A DNA stretch of 19,997 nt, from NCBI RefSeq assembly GCF_934643405.1, contig NZ_CAKUCL010000126.1, positions 1 through 19,997 of the forward strand, in the 5' to 3' direction. Shown here one piece after another: positions 13,713 through 19,997 of this stretch. This DNA is from an uncultured Actinoplanes sp. GTDB taxonomy: Bacteria; Actinomycetota; Actinomycetes; Mycobacteriales; Micromonosporaceae. A program made the position numbers and the translations under genes. Below the pieces are notes generated by a model. It was given only the letters and a program-made list of their open reading frames with translations, made no database searches and had not been told where the DNA came from. The number at the start of each line of letters is the position of its first letter. The first letter of the stretch is position 1.

Positions 13713-14408
13713 TTACGATGTGATGACCGCCAATGCTGTCAGGATCAGCCCGTCGACCACGGCGAAGCGCCCGGTCAGCTCGCGCAGCGGCGGGCCGCCG
13801 TCGGTACGGGTGCCGTCGACGTGCAGTCGCGCGGTGAAGGCGCCCCGCGACGGGGAGATCGTCAGGCTCGCGTCCTCGAACCCCAGCCACCGCCCGGTCA
13901 GCGGGTACCACGCCTTGTAGACCGACTCCTTCACACTGAAGAGCACGCGATCCCAGTGCGTCCCCGGCGCTGCCGCGGCGAGATCACGCAACATCGCCTC
14001 GTCACCCTCGGCCACCACCAGTTCCCGTACGCCCGGGGGAAGCCCTTCATGCACCTCGGCGTCGATGCCCAGGCCGTCGACCTCGGTCGCGCGGGCCACC
14101 GCGGCCGCGCGGAACCCCGGGCAGTGCGTGATCGCCCCGACGACGCCGGCCGGCCAGAGCGGCTCCCGGCGGGGCCCGGTGCGGATCGCGACCGGCGGCA
14201 GCCCGAGCTGAGCCATCGCCGCCCGGGCGCAGCGCCGCGCCTCGGCGAACTCGCGCCGCCGCCCGCCGGTGGCCGACGCGACCAGATCCTCCTCGCCGGG
14301 GAAGACCGGCGACGCGGCGGCGGCGTCCGGGTGGGACACGCGCAGCACGGCGACCGCGACCGCCGCCGGCAGCAGGCCGGCCAGCAGCGCGGACCCGGCC
14401 GGCACCAT
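13713..14408 (-). CDS. Sfp/EntD-type 4'-phosphopantetheinyl transferase
   Basis: 231 residues from ATG 14408, which has AGGAG (14415-14419) 6 bases upstream; ATG 14429 in the same frame lacks such a site. The order of motifs is that of EntD/PptT-like enzymes. GRRREFAEARRCARAAM (49-65) and REPLWPAGVVGAITHC (81-96) lead to GLGIDAEVH (113-120), with the Mg ligands D116 and E118. FSVKESVYKAWYPLTGRWLG (157-176) contains E161 and K165. It transfers the phosphopantetheine arm of CoA to carrier proteins of fatty-acid, polyketide or peptide synthases. No carrier-protein or synthase gene is in the window, so it probably serves clusters elsewhere. It lies 59 bases after dhaK on the same strand and may be read through from that operon. 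Its stop is TAA, unusual among these genes. Confidence 0.92.
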   Translation of the reverse strand: MVPAGSALLAGLLPAAVAVAVLRVSHPDAAAASPVFPGEEDLVASATGGRRREFAEARRCARAAMAQLGLPPVAIRTGPRREPLWPAGVVGAITHCPGFRAAAVARATEVDGLGIDAEVHEGLPPGVRELVVAEGDEAMLRDLAAAAPGTHWDRVLFSVKESVYKAWYPLTGRWLGFEDASLTISPSRGAFTARLHVDGTRTDGGPPLRELTGRFAVVDGLILTALAVITS

Positions 14409-14467
14409 CGGTTTCTCCTGCTCCGCCATAGCGGGAGCCGATGGTACCGGCCGGTCGCCGGAAGGGC

Positions 14468-15463
14468 TCAGAAGACCCGGACCGCGGCCTCGGCCGGGGC
14501 GGTCAGCAAGCCCTCGATCTCGTCGTCCAGCCGCACCAGGGTCAGCGACGCGCCGGCCATGTCCAGCGACGTGCAGTACTCGTTGACGTAGCTGCGGCCG
14601 ACCGTGATGCCGCGCTCGGCGAGCTGCCGGTGCGCCCGCCGGTACAGGATGTAGAGCTCGCTGATCGGGCTCCCGCCCAGCCCGTTGATCATCAAGGCGA
14701 CGCGGTCCCCGGACCGGTACGGCAGGTCCGACGCCACCGCCTCGAGCAGGTCGTCGACGATCGCGTCGGCCTCCTTGAGCTTGCGGCGTTCGCGCCCCGG
14801 CTCGCCGTGGATGCCGACGCCGAACTCCATCTCGTCGCCGCCCAGCTCGAACAGTGGCGAGCCCTTGGCCGGCGGCGTGCACGCGGTCAGCGCCACGCCC
14901 ATGGTCCGGGTCACGTCGTTGACCTTGCGGCCGATCCGCAGCACCTCGTCCATGTCCGCGCCCTGCTCCGACGCCGCGCCGACCGCCTTGATCACGAAGA
15001 AGTTGCCGGCCACGCCGCGCCGGCCGACCGTGTACGTGGAGTCCTGCACCGCCACGTCGTCGTTGACCGTCAGGATCTCCGCCCGGATGCCCTCCGCCTC
15101 GGCCATCTCCTTGCCCATGTCGAACGCCATCCGGTCGCCGGTGTAGTTGTTCACCAGCAGCAGCACGCCCTTGGGCGAGGACAGCAGCTTCGCCGTCTCG
15201 TAGACGTAGTCCATCGGCGGCGCCGCGAACACGTCGCCCGGGCAGGCCGCGTCGAGCATGCCGCGCCCGACCACCATCACGTGCGCCGGTTCGTGTCCCG
15301 AGCCGGAACCCTGCACGATGGACACCTTGTCCTCGCGTGGCGCGTCGGCCCGCATGATGAGGTTGTAGTCGGGGACGTACCGCAGGGTGTCCGGGTTGGC
15401 CAGGGCGATGCCCTCGAGCATCTCGGGCACGTAGCTCTTGGGATCGTTCACGAACTTCTTCAC
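14468..15463 (-). CDS. dhaK: Dihydroxyacetone kinase, DhaK subunit
   Basis: 331 residues from GTG 15463; its GTGA overlaps the dhaL stop by 4 bases, and AAGGAG (15471-15476) lies 7 bases upstream. DhaK binds the ketone covalently. GSGSGHEP (52-59, H57), NNYTGD (105-110, D110) and GVGIHGEPG (215-223, H219) correspond to the three active-site residues of known DhaK, H219 being the hemiaminal-forming histidine. The partner DhaL supplies the phosphoryl donor site. Enzymes of this family also act on four-carbon ketoses such as erythruloses, so DHA is not the only possible substrate. No dhaM (the PTS phosphocarrier) accompanies it, so an ATP-dependent pair is likely. It is the last gene of the aldolase-HAD-dhaL-dhaK operon. 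Confidence 0.93.
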   Translation of the reverse strand: MKKFVNDPKSYVPEMLEGIALANPDTLRYVPDYNLIMRADAPREDKVSIVQGSGSGHEPAHVMVVGRGMLDAACPGDVFAAPPMDYVYETAKLLSSPKGVLLLVNNYTGDRMAFDMGKEMAEAEGIRAEILTVNDDVAVQDSTYTVGRRGVAGNFFVIKAVGAASEQGADMDEVLRIGRKVNDVTRTMGVALTACTPPAKGSPLFELGGDEMEFGVGIHGEPGRERRKLKEADAIVDDLLEAVASDLPYRSGDRVALMINGLGGSPISELYILYRRAHRQLAERGITVGRSYVNEYCTSLDMAGASLTLVRLDDEIEGLLTAPAEAAVRVF

Positions 15464-16104
15464 GACGCCGCTCCTTGTTTCTGCCAGGTCTCACTGATCC
15501 GTTCGGTCATCACGGCAACCGCCATGGCGCCGGCGTCGACCGACCCCCGGCTGCGTTCGCCCGTGTACGACGCCCGGCCGCGCTTGGCCACCATGCCGGT
15601 GGTCGCCTCCGCCGCCTCCCGGGCCGTGCCCGCCACTGCCCGCAGCGCCGCCTCCGCGGAGGCGCCGGCCGCGACCTCCTGCTCCAGCCGGTCGGTCATC
15701 GGCACCAGCGCGTCCAGCAGCGTCTTGTCGCCCACGTCGGACTGCCCGCGGGCCTTGATCCCCTCGATCGCCGCGCGCAGCATCGCGACCACCTGCTCGC
15801 CGGTCAGGTCGCCGGAGTCGCCGGCGGCCGCGCCGGCCCGCAGGAACGCGGTGCCCCAGATCGGACCGGAGGTGCCGCCGATCCGCGAGGCGATGACCAT
15901 CCCGCTGCGCTTGAGGAACGTGCCGCAGTTGCTGCGGTCGATGTCGTCCCAGCCCTCGAGCAATTTCTCGAAGCCGCGGGCCAGCGAGTAGCCGAAGTCG
16001 CCGTCGCCGACGACGGAGTCCAGGTCGCCGAAGTACTTCTCGTTCTCGATGGCCGTCTCCGCGATCGTGCGGACCACCAGCTCCGTCTGCGCCATCGCCG
16101 TCAT
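15460..16104 (-). CDS. dhaL: Dihydroxyacetone kinase, DhaL (nucleotide-binding) subunit
   Basis: 214 residues from ATG 16104, which overlaps the HAD gene stop as ATGA; AGGAGGG (16111-16117) lies 6 bases upstream. The metal-nucleotide site is LDSVVGDGDFG (28-38), with D29, D34 and D36 in the places of the three conserved Asp residues. In the PTS-dependent E. coli protein the following residue is His (GDADHG); here it is Phe37, a visible departure near the phosphoryl-transfer site. FLKRSGMVIASRIGGTSGPIWG holds the Gly-Thr-Ser-Gly loop (written in two parts: FLKRSGMVIASRIGG and TSGPIWG). GERSRGSVDAGA near the C-terminus is the usual closing motif. It works with DhaK, encoded immediately downstream with a 4-base overlap. 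Absence of DhaM and the altered site favour ATP as donor (inference). Confidence 0.92.
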   Translation of the reverse strand: MTAMAQTELVVRTIAETAIENEKYFGDLDSVVGDGDFGYSLARGFEKLLEGWDDIDRSNCGTFLKRSGMVIASRIGGTSGPIWGTAFLRAGAAAGDSGDLTGEQVVAMLRAAIEGIKARGQSDVGDKTLLDALVPMTDRLEQEVAAGASAEAALRAVAGTAREAAEATTGMVAKRGRASYTGERSRGSVDAGAMAVAVMTERISETWQKQGAAS

Positions 16105-16889
16105 CTCACACCCTCCTGTCCGTTTCGTCCCACGGCGTTGAGATCGTCGAGGGTGAGATACGCGCCGGGCCGGGCCGCGCTGCGGTTCGCCAGCACCTCG
16201 ATCGGCGGCCGTCCGGGGTCGCCCAGTTCCGAGACCACCAGCCGGGCCTCGCTGAAGTCCTCGTCCCGGGTGTAGCCGTTCACCGTGATCAGGCAGGCGA
16301 GTCCCGCCGCGTTCGCCGCGAGCAGCCCGTTACGCGAGTCCTCCACCACCAGCGTCTGCGTGGGGCCGAGGCCGAGCCGCTGCACGGTGAGCTGATAGAT
16401 GGCCGGATCCGGCTTCTTCGCCGGCACCACGTCGCCGGCGAACACCGGAACCTTCGCGGCGGCGTCGGGGCCGACGGCGTTCTCCAGTACGGCGTCGACC
16501 GACTCCTGAGCCGAGGTGGACGCGACCGCGACCGTCCACCCGTCGTCGAGCGCGCCGGTGATGACCCGCCGGATGCCGGGCCGGGTCGGGATCCGGCCCT
16601 GCGCGACCAGCCTCTTGAAGATGGCGGTCTTGGCGCGGTGCCAGCTGAGCAACAGCTCCATCCGGGCGTCCTCGCCCTCCGGGATGTGTGCCTGCGCCAC
16701 GAACTCCGGGTCGGCGAACAGGCTCGCCATCCGCTCCTTGCCGCCACCGATCTTCAGCTTCTCGGCGTAGTCGGACTCGCTCCACCGTACGGGAAGCCCG
16801 AATTGTTCGAAGGTCGCGTTGAAGGCCGGCAGGTGACCGTGGCGCTCGGTGTCGGCCAGGACGCCGTCGCAGTCGAAGATGAGGTTCAC
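16101..16889 (-). CDS. HAD-superfamily phosphatase, CbbY-like
   Basis: 262 residues from GTG 16889, which overlaps the aldolase stop as GTGA; GTG 16892, one codon earlier, is possible. Only a distant GGGAG precedes it, so translation probably relies on coupling. NLIFDCDGVLADTERHGH (2-19) holds the nucleophile D6 and the acid D8. VAVASTSAQESVD carries the motif II Ser/Thr, PAKKPDPAIYQL the motif III Lys, and VVEDSRNGLLAANAAG the motif IV Asp. KLKIGGGKERM (45-55) in the cap is typical of the CbbY/Gph-like group, whose known member removes phosphate from xylulose-1,5-bisphosphate. The protein could hydrolyse a sugar (bis)phosphate made or misformed by the aldolase/kinase pair. The exact substrate is unknown. 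Confidence 0.9.
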   Translation of the reverse strand: MNLIFDCDGVLADTERHGHLPAFNATFEQFGLPVRWSESDYAEKLKIGGGKERMASLFADPEFVAQAHIPEGEDARMELLLSWHRAKTAIFKRLVAQGRIPTRPGIRRVITGALDDGWTVAVASTSAQESVDAVLENAVGPDAAAKVPVFAGDVVPAKKPDPAIYQLTVQRLGLGPTQTLVVEDSRNGLLAANAAGLACLITVNGYTRDEDFSEARLVVSELGDPGRPPIEVLANRSAARPGAYLTLDDLNAVGRNGQEGVR

Positions 16890-17746
16890 CACGCGCGCCC
16901 CGCACTCCCGAACAGCCGGATGTGCTCGCGCGCCATCTCCATCACCGCGGCCCGCTGATGCTTGAACAGCGACGGCGGATCCCATTTGTCCCGCTCGGCG
17001 GCGTCGCGCAGGAAGTCGAGGCTGGGCTTGAGGTACGCCTCCTTGAGCGCGGTGGAGATGTTCACCTTCGCGCAGCCGCGGGCGATCAGGTCGCGGAACT
17101 GGTCGTCGGACAGGCCGGTGCCGCCGTGCAGCGCCATCGGGATGCCGGTCGCCGCCACCAGATGGCTGACCCGCTGGGCGTCGAGCACCGGGGCCTTCTT
17201 GTACTGGCCGTGCGCGTTGCCGATGGCCGGGGCGAAGCAGTCCACACCGGTCCGCTTGATGAAGTCGACGGCCACCTCGAGCGACTGGACGTGCGAGGGA
17301 TCGTCGGAGCCGATGTCGTCCTCGACGCCCTGGATACCCTCGATCTCACCCTCGACGTGCGCGCCGGTCCTGCGGGCCTCGGCCACCACCTCGGTGGTCT
17401 GCCGCAGGTTCTCCGCCACGTCCAGCTCGTGCGCGTCGAACAGCACCGAGTTCCAGCCCCCGGCCAGGCAATCGGAGATCACCGTACGGTCGGGGCAGTG
17501 GTCCAGATGCAGCGTGACCGGCACCGGAACGTCGCGCGCGATGGTCCGGAAGATGTCGAAGAGCTGCCGGCGCCCGTACTGCCTCACGGTCTTGACCGAC
17601 GTCTGCAGGATGACCGGCGCGTTCTCCTCGACGGCCGTGGCCAGCACCGCCTCGATCGTGAGGTCGTTGATGATGTTGAAGGCGGCGACGCCGTAGCGTT
17701 CCCCCAGAGCTCTCTCCAGGGTCTCCTTCATGGCGACGACGGGCAT
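16886..17746 (-). CDS. Class II (zinc) fructose/tagatose-bisphosphate-type aldolase
   Basis: 286 residues from ATG 17746, with GGGAGG (17751-17756) 4 bases upstream. The class II barrel motifs are complete: VTLHLDHCPD (77-86) with the catalytic D82 and zinc ligand H83, HVEGEIEGIQG (130-140) with E residues, GNAHGQYK (177-184) with H179, LHGGTGL (206-212) with H207, and CAKVNISTALK (225-235) for phosphate binding. The family reversibly joins dihydroxyacetone phosphate to an aldehyde. The length equals the short GatY/KbaY/FbaA-like group. Being first in an operon with DhaKL, it may either use the DHAP made by the kinase or cleave a phosphorylated ketose made by it. A housekeeping glycolytic role is unlikely because of the neighbours. 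The substrate is not predictable from the sequence alone. Confidence 0.92.
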   Translation of the reverse strand: MPVVAMKETLERALGERYGVAAFNIINDLTIEAVLATAVEENAPVILQTSVKTVRQYGRRQLFDIFRTIARDVPVPVTLHLDHCPDRTVISDCLAGGWNSVLFDAHELDVAENLRQTTEVVAEARRTGAHVEGEIEGIQGVEDDIGSDDPSHVQSLEVAVDFIKRTGVDCFAPAIGNAHGQYKKAPVLDAQRVSHLVAATGIPMALHGGTGLSDDQFRDLIARGCAKVNISTALKEAYLKPSLDFLRDAAERDKWDPPSLFKHQRAAVMEMAREHIRLFGSAGRAW

Positions 17747-17793
17747 TTGACCTCCCTGGTGGTCAGGTCCTCAGTCAAGCCGCGCGGGCCCGC

Positions 17794-17826
17794 CCACCGG
17801 TATGGGGGAAGTTCCCCATACGGTGG
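17794..17826. repeat. Long inverted repeat upstream of the aldolase-DhaKL operon; operator or terminator
   Basis: The core arms GTATGGGG (17800-17807) and CCCCATAC (17813-17820) are perfect complements. They are extended outward by CCACC (17794-17798) and GGTGG (17822-17826), with only one extra base on the left, giving 13 paired bases around a loop of about 5 bases. The repeat lies 47 bases before the aldolase start, and 7 bases after the stop of the truncated glycosyltransferase-like frame on the same strand. The first position suits an operator or a leader hairpin of the sugar operon. The second suits a terminator for the upstream remnant, though no U-run follows. Both are open. Confidence 0.6.
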
Positions 17827-17833
17827 CCCGGGG

Positions 17834-18034
17834 CTACGGCCGGTGTCGGATGTCTCGCAGCGGCACGGGCACGGAACGGACCTGGCCCGGGGCCGACCGG
17901 CCGGCGAGCGGGCCGGGCCGTACGAAGGAGACCTCGTGGCCCGCCTCGCGCAGCAGCGAGACCGTCAGGGACGCCGAGCGGGAGACGCCGTCGGGCCGGC
18001 CGGCGTGGCTGGCGCAGAAGTGGGCGATCCTCAC
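17834..18034 (-). pseudogene. N-terminal remnant of a GT4-type glycosyltransferase
   Basis: 66 codons from GTG 18034 to TAG 17836-17834. VRIAHFCASHAGRPDGVSRS followed by ASLTVSLLREAGHEVSFVRP is the usual start of a GT4 (GT-B fold) glycosyltransferase: first beta strand, donor/acceptor loop with DGVSRS, first helix, second strand. The frame ends soon after SVPVPLRD, where such enzymes normally continue for about 300 more residues. The catalytic C-terminal domain is absent from the window. The start overlaps the stop of the next remnant as GTGA, so the two were once a coupled pair. The short product would not be an active transferase. A short independent protein cannot be ruled out. Confidence 0.6.
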
Positions 18035-18276
18035 GGTGTGCCGAGCGCCGCGGCGATCGCCTCGCGGCGCGCGTCGAAGCCCCAGTACGCCACCGGGCGG
18101 ACCCGCAGCATGGCTTCCACTGTAGAGATGGCGGTCGCCCCGGCCGCGCGTTCGAGGCGCTCGAGTCCGGCTGCGCCCCCACCATGGACGACCACGCGGG
18201 CGCCGCCGACGGCGGGGCGTCCGCGAGCCGGCCGGGCGCCGCGGCGTTCCGGCCTGCGCAGGTGCCCACCCTCCAT
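18031..18276 (-). pseudogene. C-terminal remnant of an unrecognised gene, coupled to the glycosyltransferase remnant
   Basis: The last 55-60 codons look genuine (VVVHGGGAAGLERLERAAG, then AISTVEAMLRVRPVAYWGFD, ending AAALGTP) with strong G/C third positions, and the stop overlaps the next start as GTGA. Upstream of about residue 25 the frame becomes Arg/Pro-rich with no sensible start; ATG 18276 has no ribosome site. It therefore looks like the surviving end of a longer gene of the same former operon. I do not recognise the family. Confidence 0.45.
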
Positions 18277-18495
18277 CTCGTACGGCCGGGATGCGCTCGT
18301 CGCGTGGCGAGGTTCTTTCCGAGCGGTGGCCGCGTCCGGATGAGAGCCGCGCGGCGCCGGCGGATCGCGGCGCGCCACTCCTGGCGGCCGGGCCGGTTCC
18401 GCATCCGCTCGTCCCGGGTTTCCGGCAGCGTGACCGGACCGGCTTCGCCGCCGCTCGTCGCGTATTCGCTTCCGGTGCTCGAATCGTCACCCGCG

Positions 18496-18507
18496 CCAAT
18501 CGATTGG
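18496..18507. promoter_or_regulatory. Perfect 12-base palindrome CCAATCGATTGG upstream of the LCP gene
   Basis: The palindrome lies about 166 bases before the LCP start and is followed by a second small dyad (ATTG-GTGT-CAAT, 18503-18514). It is one of three dyads in 85 bases, the others being at 18544-18555 and 18565-18579. Possible regulator site; no regulator is known. Confidence 0.35.
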
Positions 18508-18564
18508 TGTCAATCAGGACCGCAAAGTCGCCGGGAAATCACGCAACGTTCGTTGTCCCACCGG

Positions 18565-18596
18565 CCGATTGACTATCGGAACGTGAACATATATCT
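18565..18596 (+). promoter_or_regulatory. Candidate promoter of the LCP gene with overlapping dyad
   Basis: TTGACT (18569-18574, 5 of 6 consensus bases) is followed after 15-17 bases by an AT-rich -10 region (18590-18597, TATATCTC). The dyad CCGAT-N5-ATCGG (18565-18579) covers the -35 box, and CAACG-TT-CGTTG (18544-18555) lies just upstream. The leader would be about 70 bases, with GAGGAG near its end. Confidence 0.5.
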
Positions 18597-18673
18597 CTTC
18601 TGTGCGGCAAAACGCCCGGCGCTGTTTCGCGGGCCATTGCCGCCCCCGTTCATGGTTCGTGAGGAGTCGACGT

Positions 18674-19837
18674 ATGCCGGCTAAGTCCACCGACCAGGCC
18701 GCCCCGGGCCTGGCCATACCGGGTCGCCGCAAGAGAAAGGCGCCGCTGTGGGCGAAGCTGGTCCTGACGTTCGGGGCGGTGCTCGCGGTGGTGAGCATGG
18801 GCGGCATCGTCGGGGTGCGGTACTTCCTGGGGCAGCTCACCGAGAACATCCAGACCACGTCGAGCGTGCTCGATGACAAGGACGTCGGCGGCGGCACCAC
18901 CGGCAAGCTGCCGGACGGTGCGATGAACCTGCTGGCACTGGGACTGGACACCCGGGCCGGCTGGGAGGCGAAGGGCCAGAGCTCCCGCTCCGACACGATC
19001 ATGATCCTGCACATCACCAAGTCGCACGACCAGGCGTACATGATCTCGATCCCGCGCGACATGGTGGCGCGCATCCCGGCCGACCCGTCGATCGGCTTCA
19101 ACGGCACCACCGAGAAGATCAACGCCGCGTACTCCTGGGGCTCGATGAACGGCCGCGGCTGGCAGGGCGGGGCGAAGCTCGCCACGAAGGCCGTGCACGA
19201 GCTGACCGGCATCTCCTTCGACGGGGTCGTCGTCATCGACTTCGACGGCTTCAAGGGCATCCTCGAGGCGATGGGCGGCGTGCACATGTGCGTCGACAAG
19301 GACATGTGGTCGAGTCACTACACGGTCGACTCCAAGGGCAAGGTGAAGTACGCCGTCGGCGCCGACCCGACGTCGCCGCCGAGGAACGCGTTGTGGTTCC
19401 GCAAGGGCTGCCGCAACATGCAGCCGTGGGAGGCCCTGGAGTTCTCCCGCCTGCGGCACTCCAGCAACGGCGACTACGACCGTCAGCGGCATCAGCAGCA
19501 GCTGCTGCGCGCGATGGCCAAGAAGGCGACGAGCGCCGGCATCGTGACCAACCCGAACAAGATCGCCAAAATCATGTCCGCCGCGGGTTCGTCGCTCAAG
19601 ATGGACACCCACGGTGTGTCCAAGACGGACTTCGTGTTCGGCATGAAGACGGTGGCCGCCGCCGACCTGATCCCGATCAAGACGAACGGCGGCACCTTCA
19701 ACGCCGACGGCGGAGGCGAGGGCGTGAATTCGGCGACGAAGGAACTCTTCGCCGCCGCCAAGAACGACCGGCTGGCCGAGTTCCTGGCCACCCACCCGGA
19801 GAACCTGATCAGCGACGGCGACGCACCCGCGTCCTGA
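18674..19837 (+). CDS. LytR-CpsA-Psr (LCP) family cell-wall glycopolymer ligase
   Basis: 387 residues from ATG 18674, with GAGGAG (18661-18666) 7 bases upstream; the frame open from 18602 lacks such a site. A basic N-terminus (PGRRKRKAPLWAK) is followed by one membrane helix (about 28-50), so the rest faces outside. The LCP domain spans about 80-240: LLALGLDTRAGW, SSRSDTIMILH, SIPRDMVARIP and EKINAAYSWGS hold the Arg and Asp residues that bind the lipid pyrophosphate. FDGVVVIDFDGFKGILEAMG and LEFSRLRHSSNGDYDRQRHQ close the domain. LCP proteins transfer polymers such as teichoic acid or arabinogalactan from a lipid carrier to peptidoglycan. The glycosyltransferase remnants upstream, on the other strand, may come from a related cell-surface locus (inference). 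Confidence 0.92.
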   Translation: MPAKSTDQAAPGLAIPGRRKRKAPLWAKLVLTFGAVLAVVSMGGIVGVRYFLGQLTENIQTTSSVLDDKDVGGGTTGKLPDGAMNLLALGLDTRAGWEAKGQSSRSDTIMILHITKSHDQAYMISIPRDMVARIPADPSIGFNGTTEKINAAYSWGSMNGRGWQGGAKLATKAVHELTGISFDGVVVIDFDGFKGILEAMGGVHMCVDKDMWSSHYTVDSKGKVKYAVGADPTSPPRNALWFRKGCRNMQPWEALEFSRLRHSSNGDYDRQRHQQQLLRAMAKKATSAGIVTNPNKIAKIMSAAGSSLKMDTHGVSKTDFVFGMKTVAAADLIPIKTNGGTFNADGGGEGVNSATKELFAAAKNDRLAEFLATHPENLISDGDAPAS

Positions 19838-19953
19838 CGCTTCCTGCGGGAACGCGCCCCCGGCCGACCGCCGACCGCGACGCAGTGACGCGCCGAAGCT
19901 GATCCGGCGCGACGCTGCACGGTCAGGCCGGCCCGGCCCCGCCGGCGGCCGGC

Positions 19954-19997
19954 CGTCGCGGTCAGCCGGCCGCCGAACGTCGCGGTCAGCCGGCCGC
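19954..19997. repeat. Tandem direct repeat, 24-base period, cut by window end
   Basis: A 20-base sequence beginning CGTCGCGGTCAGCCGG occurs exactly at 19954-19973 and 19978-19997, separated by CGAA, so the period is 24 bases (eight codons if translated). It sits 117 bases beyond the LCP stop and may continue past the window. No gene could be assigned to 19838-19997. Confidence 0.7.

Larger units (their letters stand above)
17747..18673. other. 927-base region without an intact gene
   Basis: From left to right it holds the aldolase ribosome site, a long inverted repeat, the first 66 codons of a glycosyltransferase-like gene, the last codons of another gene overlapping it (both minus strand), about 220 bases (18280-18495) in which I see no coding sense in any frame, and a comparatively AT-rich dyad-bearing promoter region for the LCP gene. 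Long open frames here are mostly Arg/Pro-rich shadows. Confidence 0.6.

Noticed and set aside
17773..17778. Minus-strand TTGACT as the -35 box of the aldolase operon
   Set aside because: The position where a -10 box would fall is the ribosome-binding site itself, leaving no space for a start point.
16922..18343. 473-codon plus-strand frame opposite the aldolase
   Set aside because: It is antisense to a zinc aldolase with every catalytic residue and crosses the inverted repeat and both gene remnants without family motifs.
18291..18572. Plus-strand ORFs upstream of the LCP gene
   Set aside because: They are Arg/Ala/Pro-rich, lack ribosome sites and motifs, and cross the dyad-bearing promoter region.

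Overview
The window is very GC-rich, has strong G/C bias at third codon positions, uses many GTG starts, repeats the words CGTACGG/CCGTAC, and carries leaderless-type promoters. This points to a high-GC actinomycete. A Micromonosporaceae member such as Actinoplanes is my best guess, but that is inference from gene types and word use only. No tRNA, rRNA, CRISPR array, insertion sequence or prophage gene was found.

Layout. (1) 1-2268, plus strand: the C-terminal part of an IclR-type regulator, then a fumarylacetoacetate-hydrolase-family enzyme and a short-chain dehydrogenase joined by a GTGA overlap. The pair fits the last oxidation and cleavage steps of non-phosphorylative L-fuconate/L-rhamnonate breakdown. 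(2) 2341-5389, plus strand: a wrecked VOC (glyoxalase-fold) gene, a covalent-flavin oxidoreductase, an alpha/beta hydrolase, and an overlapping gene of unknown function. (3) 5405-9492, minus strand: a metallophosphoesterase, a PF04672-type methyltransferase, a small membrane-protein ORF coupled to a shortened Gfo/Idh/MocA oxidoreductase, and a DUF72 protein. (4) 9561-12957: a methyltransferase (+) whose 3' end overlaps a RimK-like ATP-grasp gene (-), a membrane-anchored protein of unknown function (-), and a divergent GAF-LuxR regulator with a clear leaderless promoter. (5) 12959-17746, minus strand: a secreted chymotrypsin-fold protease, an Sfp-type phosphopantetheinyl transferase, and a four-gene operon read as class II aldolase, CbbY-like HAD phosphatase, DhaL, DhaK. 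Every junction in that operon is a 4-base start/stop overlap. (6) 17747-18673: no intact gene. It holds a large inverted repeat, the start of a glycosyltransferase-like gene, the end of another gene, and a promoter region rich in dyads. (7) 18674-19837, plus strand: a LytR-CpsA-Psr cell-wall ligase, followed by a tandem repeat that runs off the window.

Functionally this is mostly accessory metabolism rather than one large system. The most coherent unit is the aldolase-HAD-DhaL-DhaK operon. It looks like a dedicated route for a small ketose or polyol, with no DhaM, transporter or regulator beside it. The second theme is decay: a VOC gene, a Gfo/Idh gene and two glycosyltransferase-region genes all look shortened by deletions. 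I did not find a convincing wholly new defence, mobile or RNA system.
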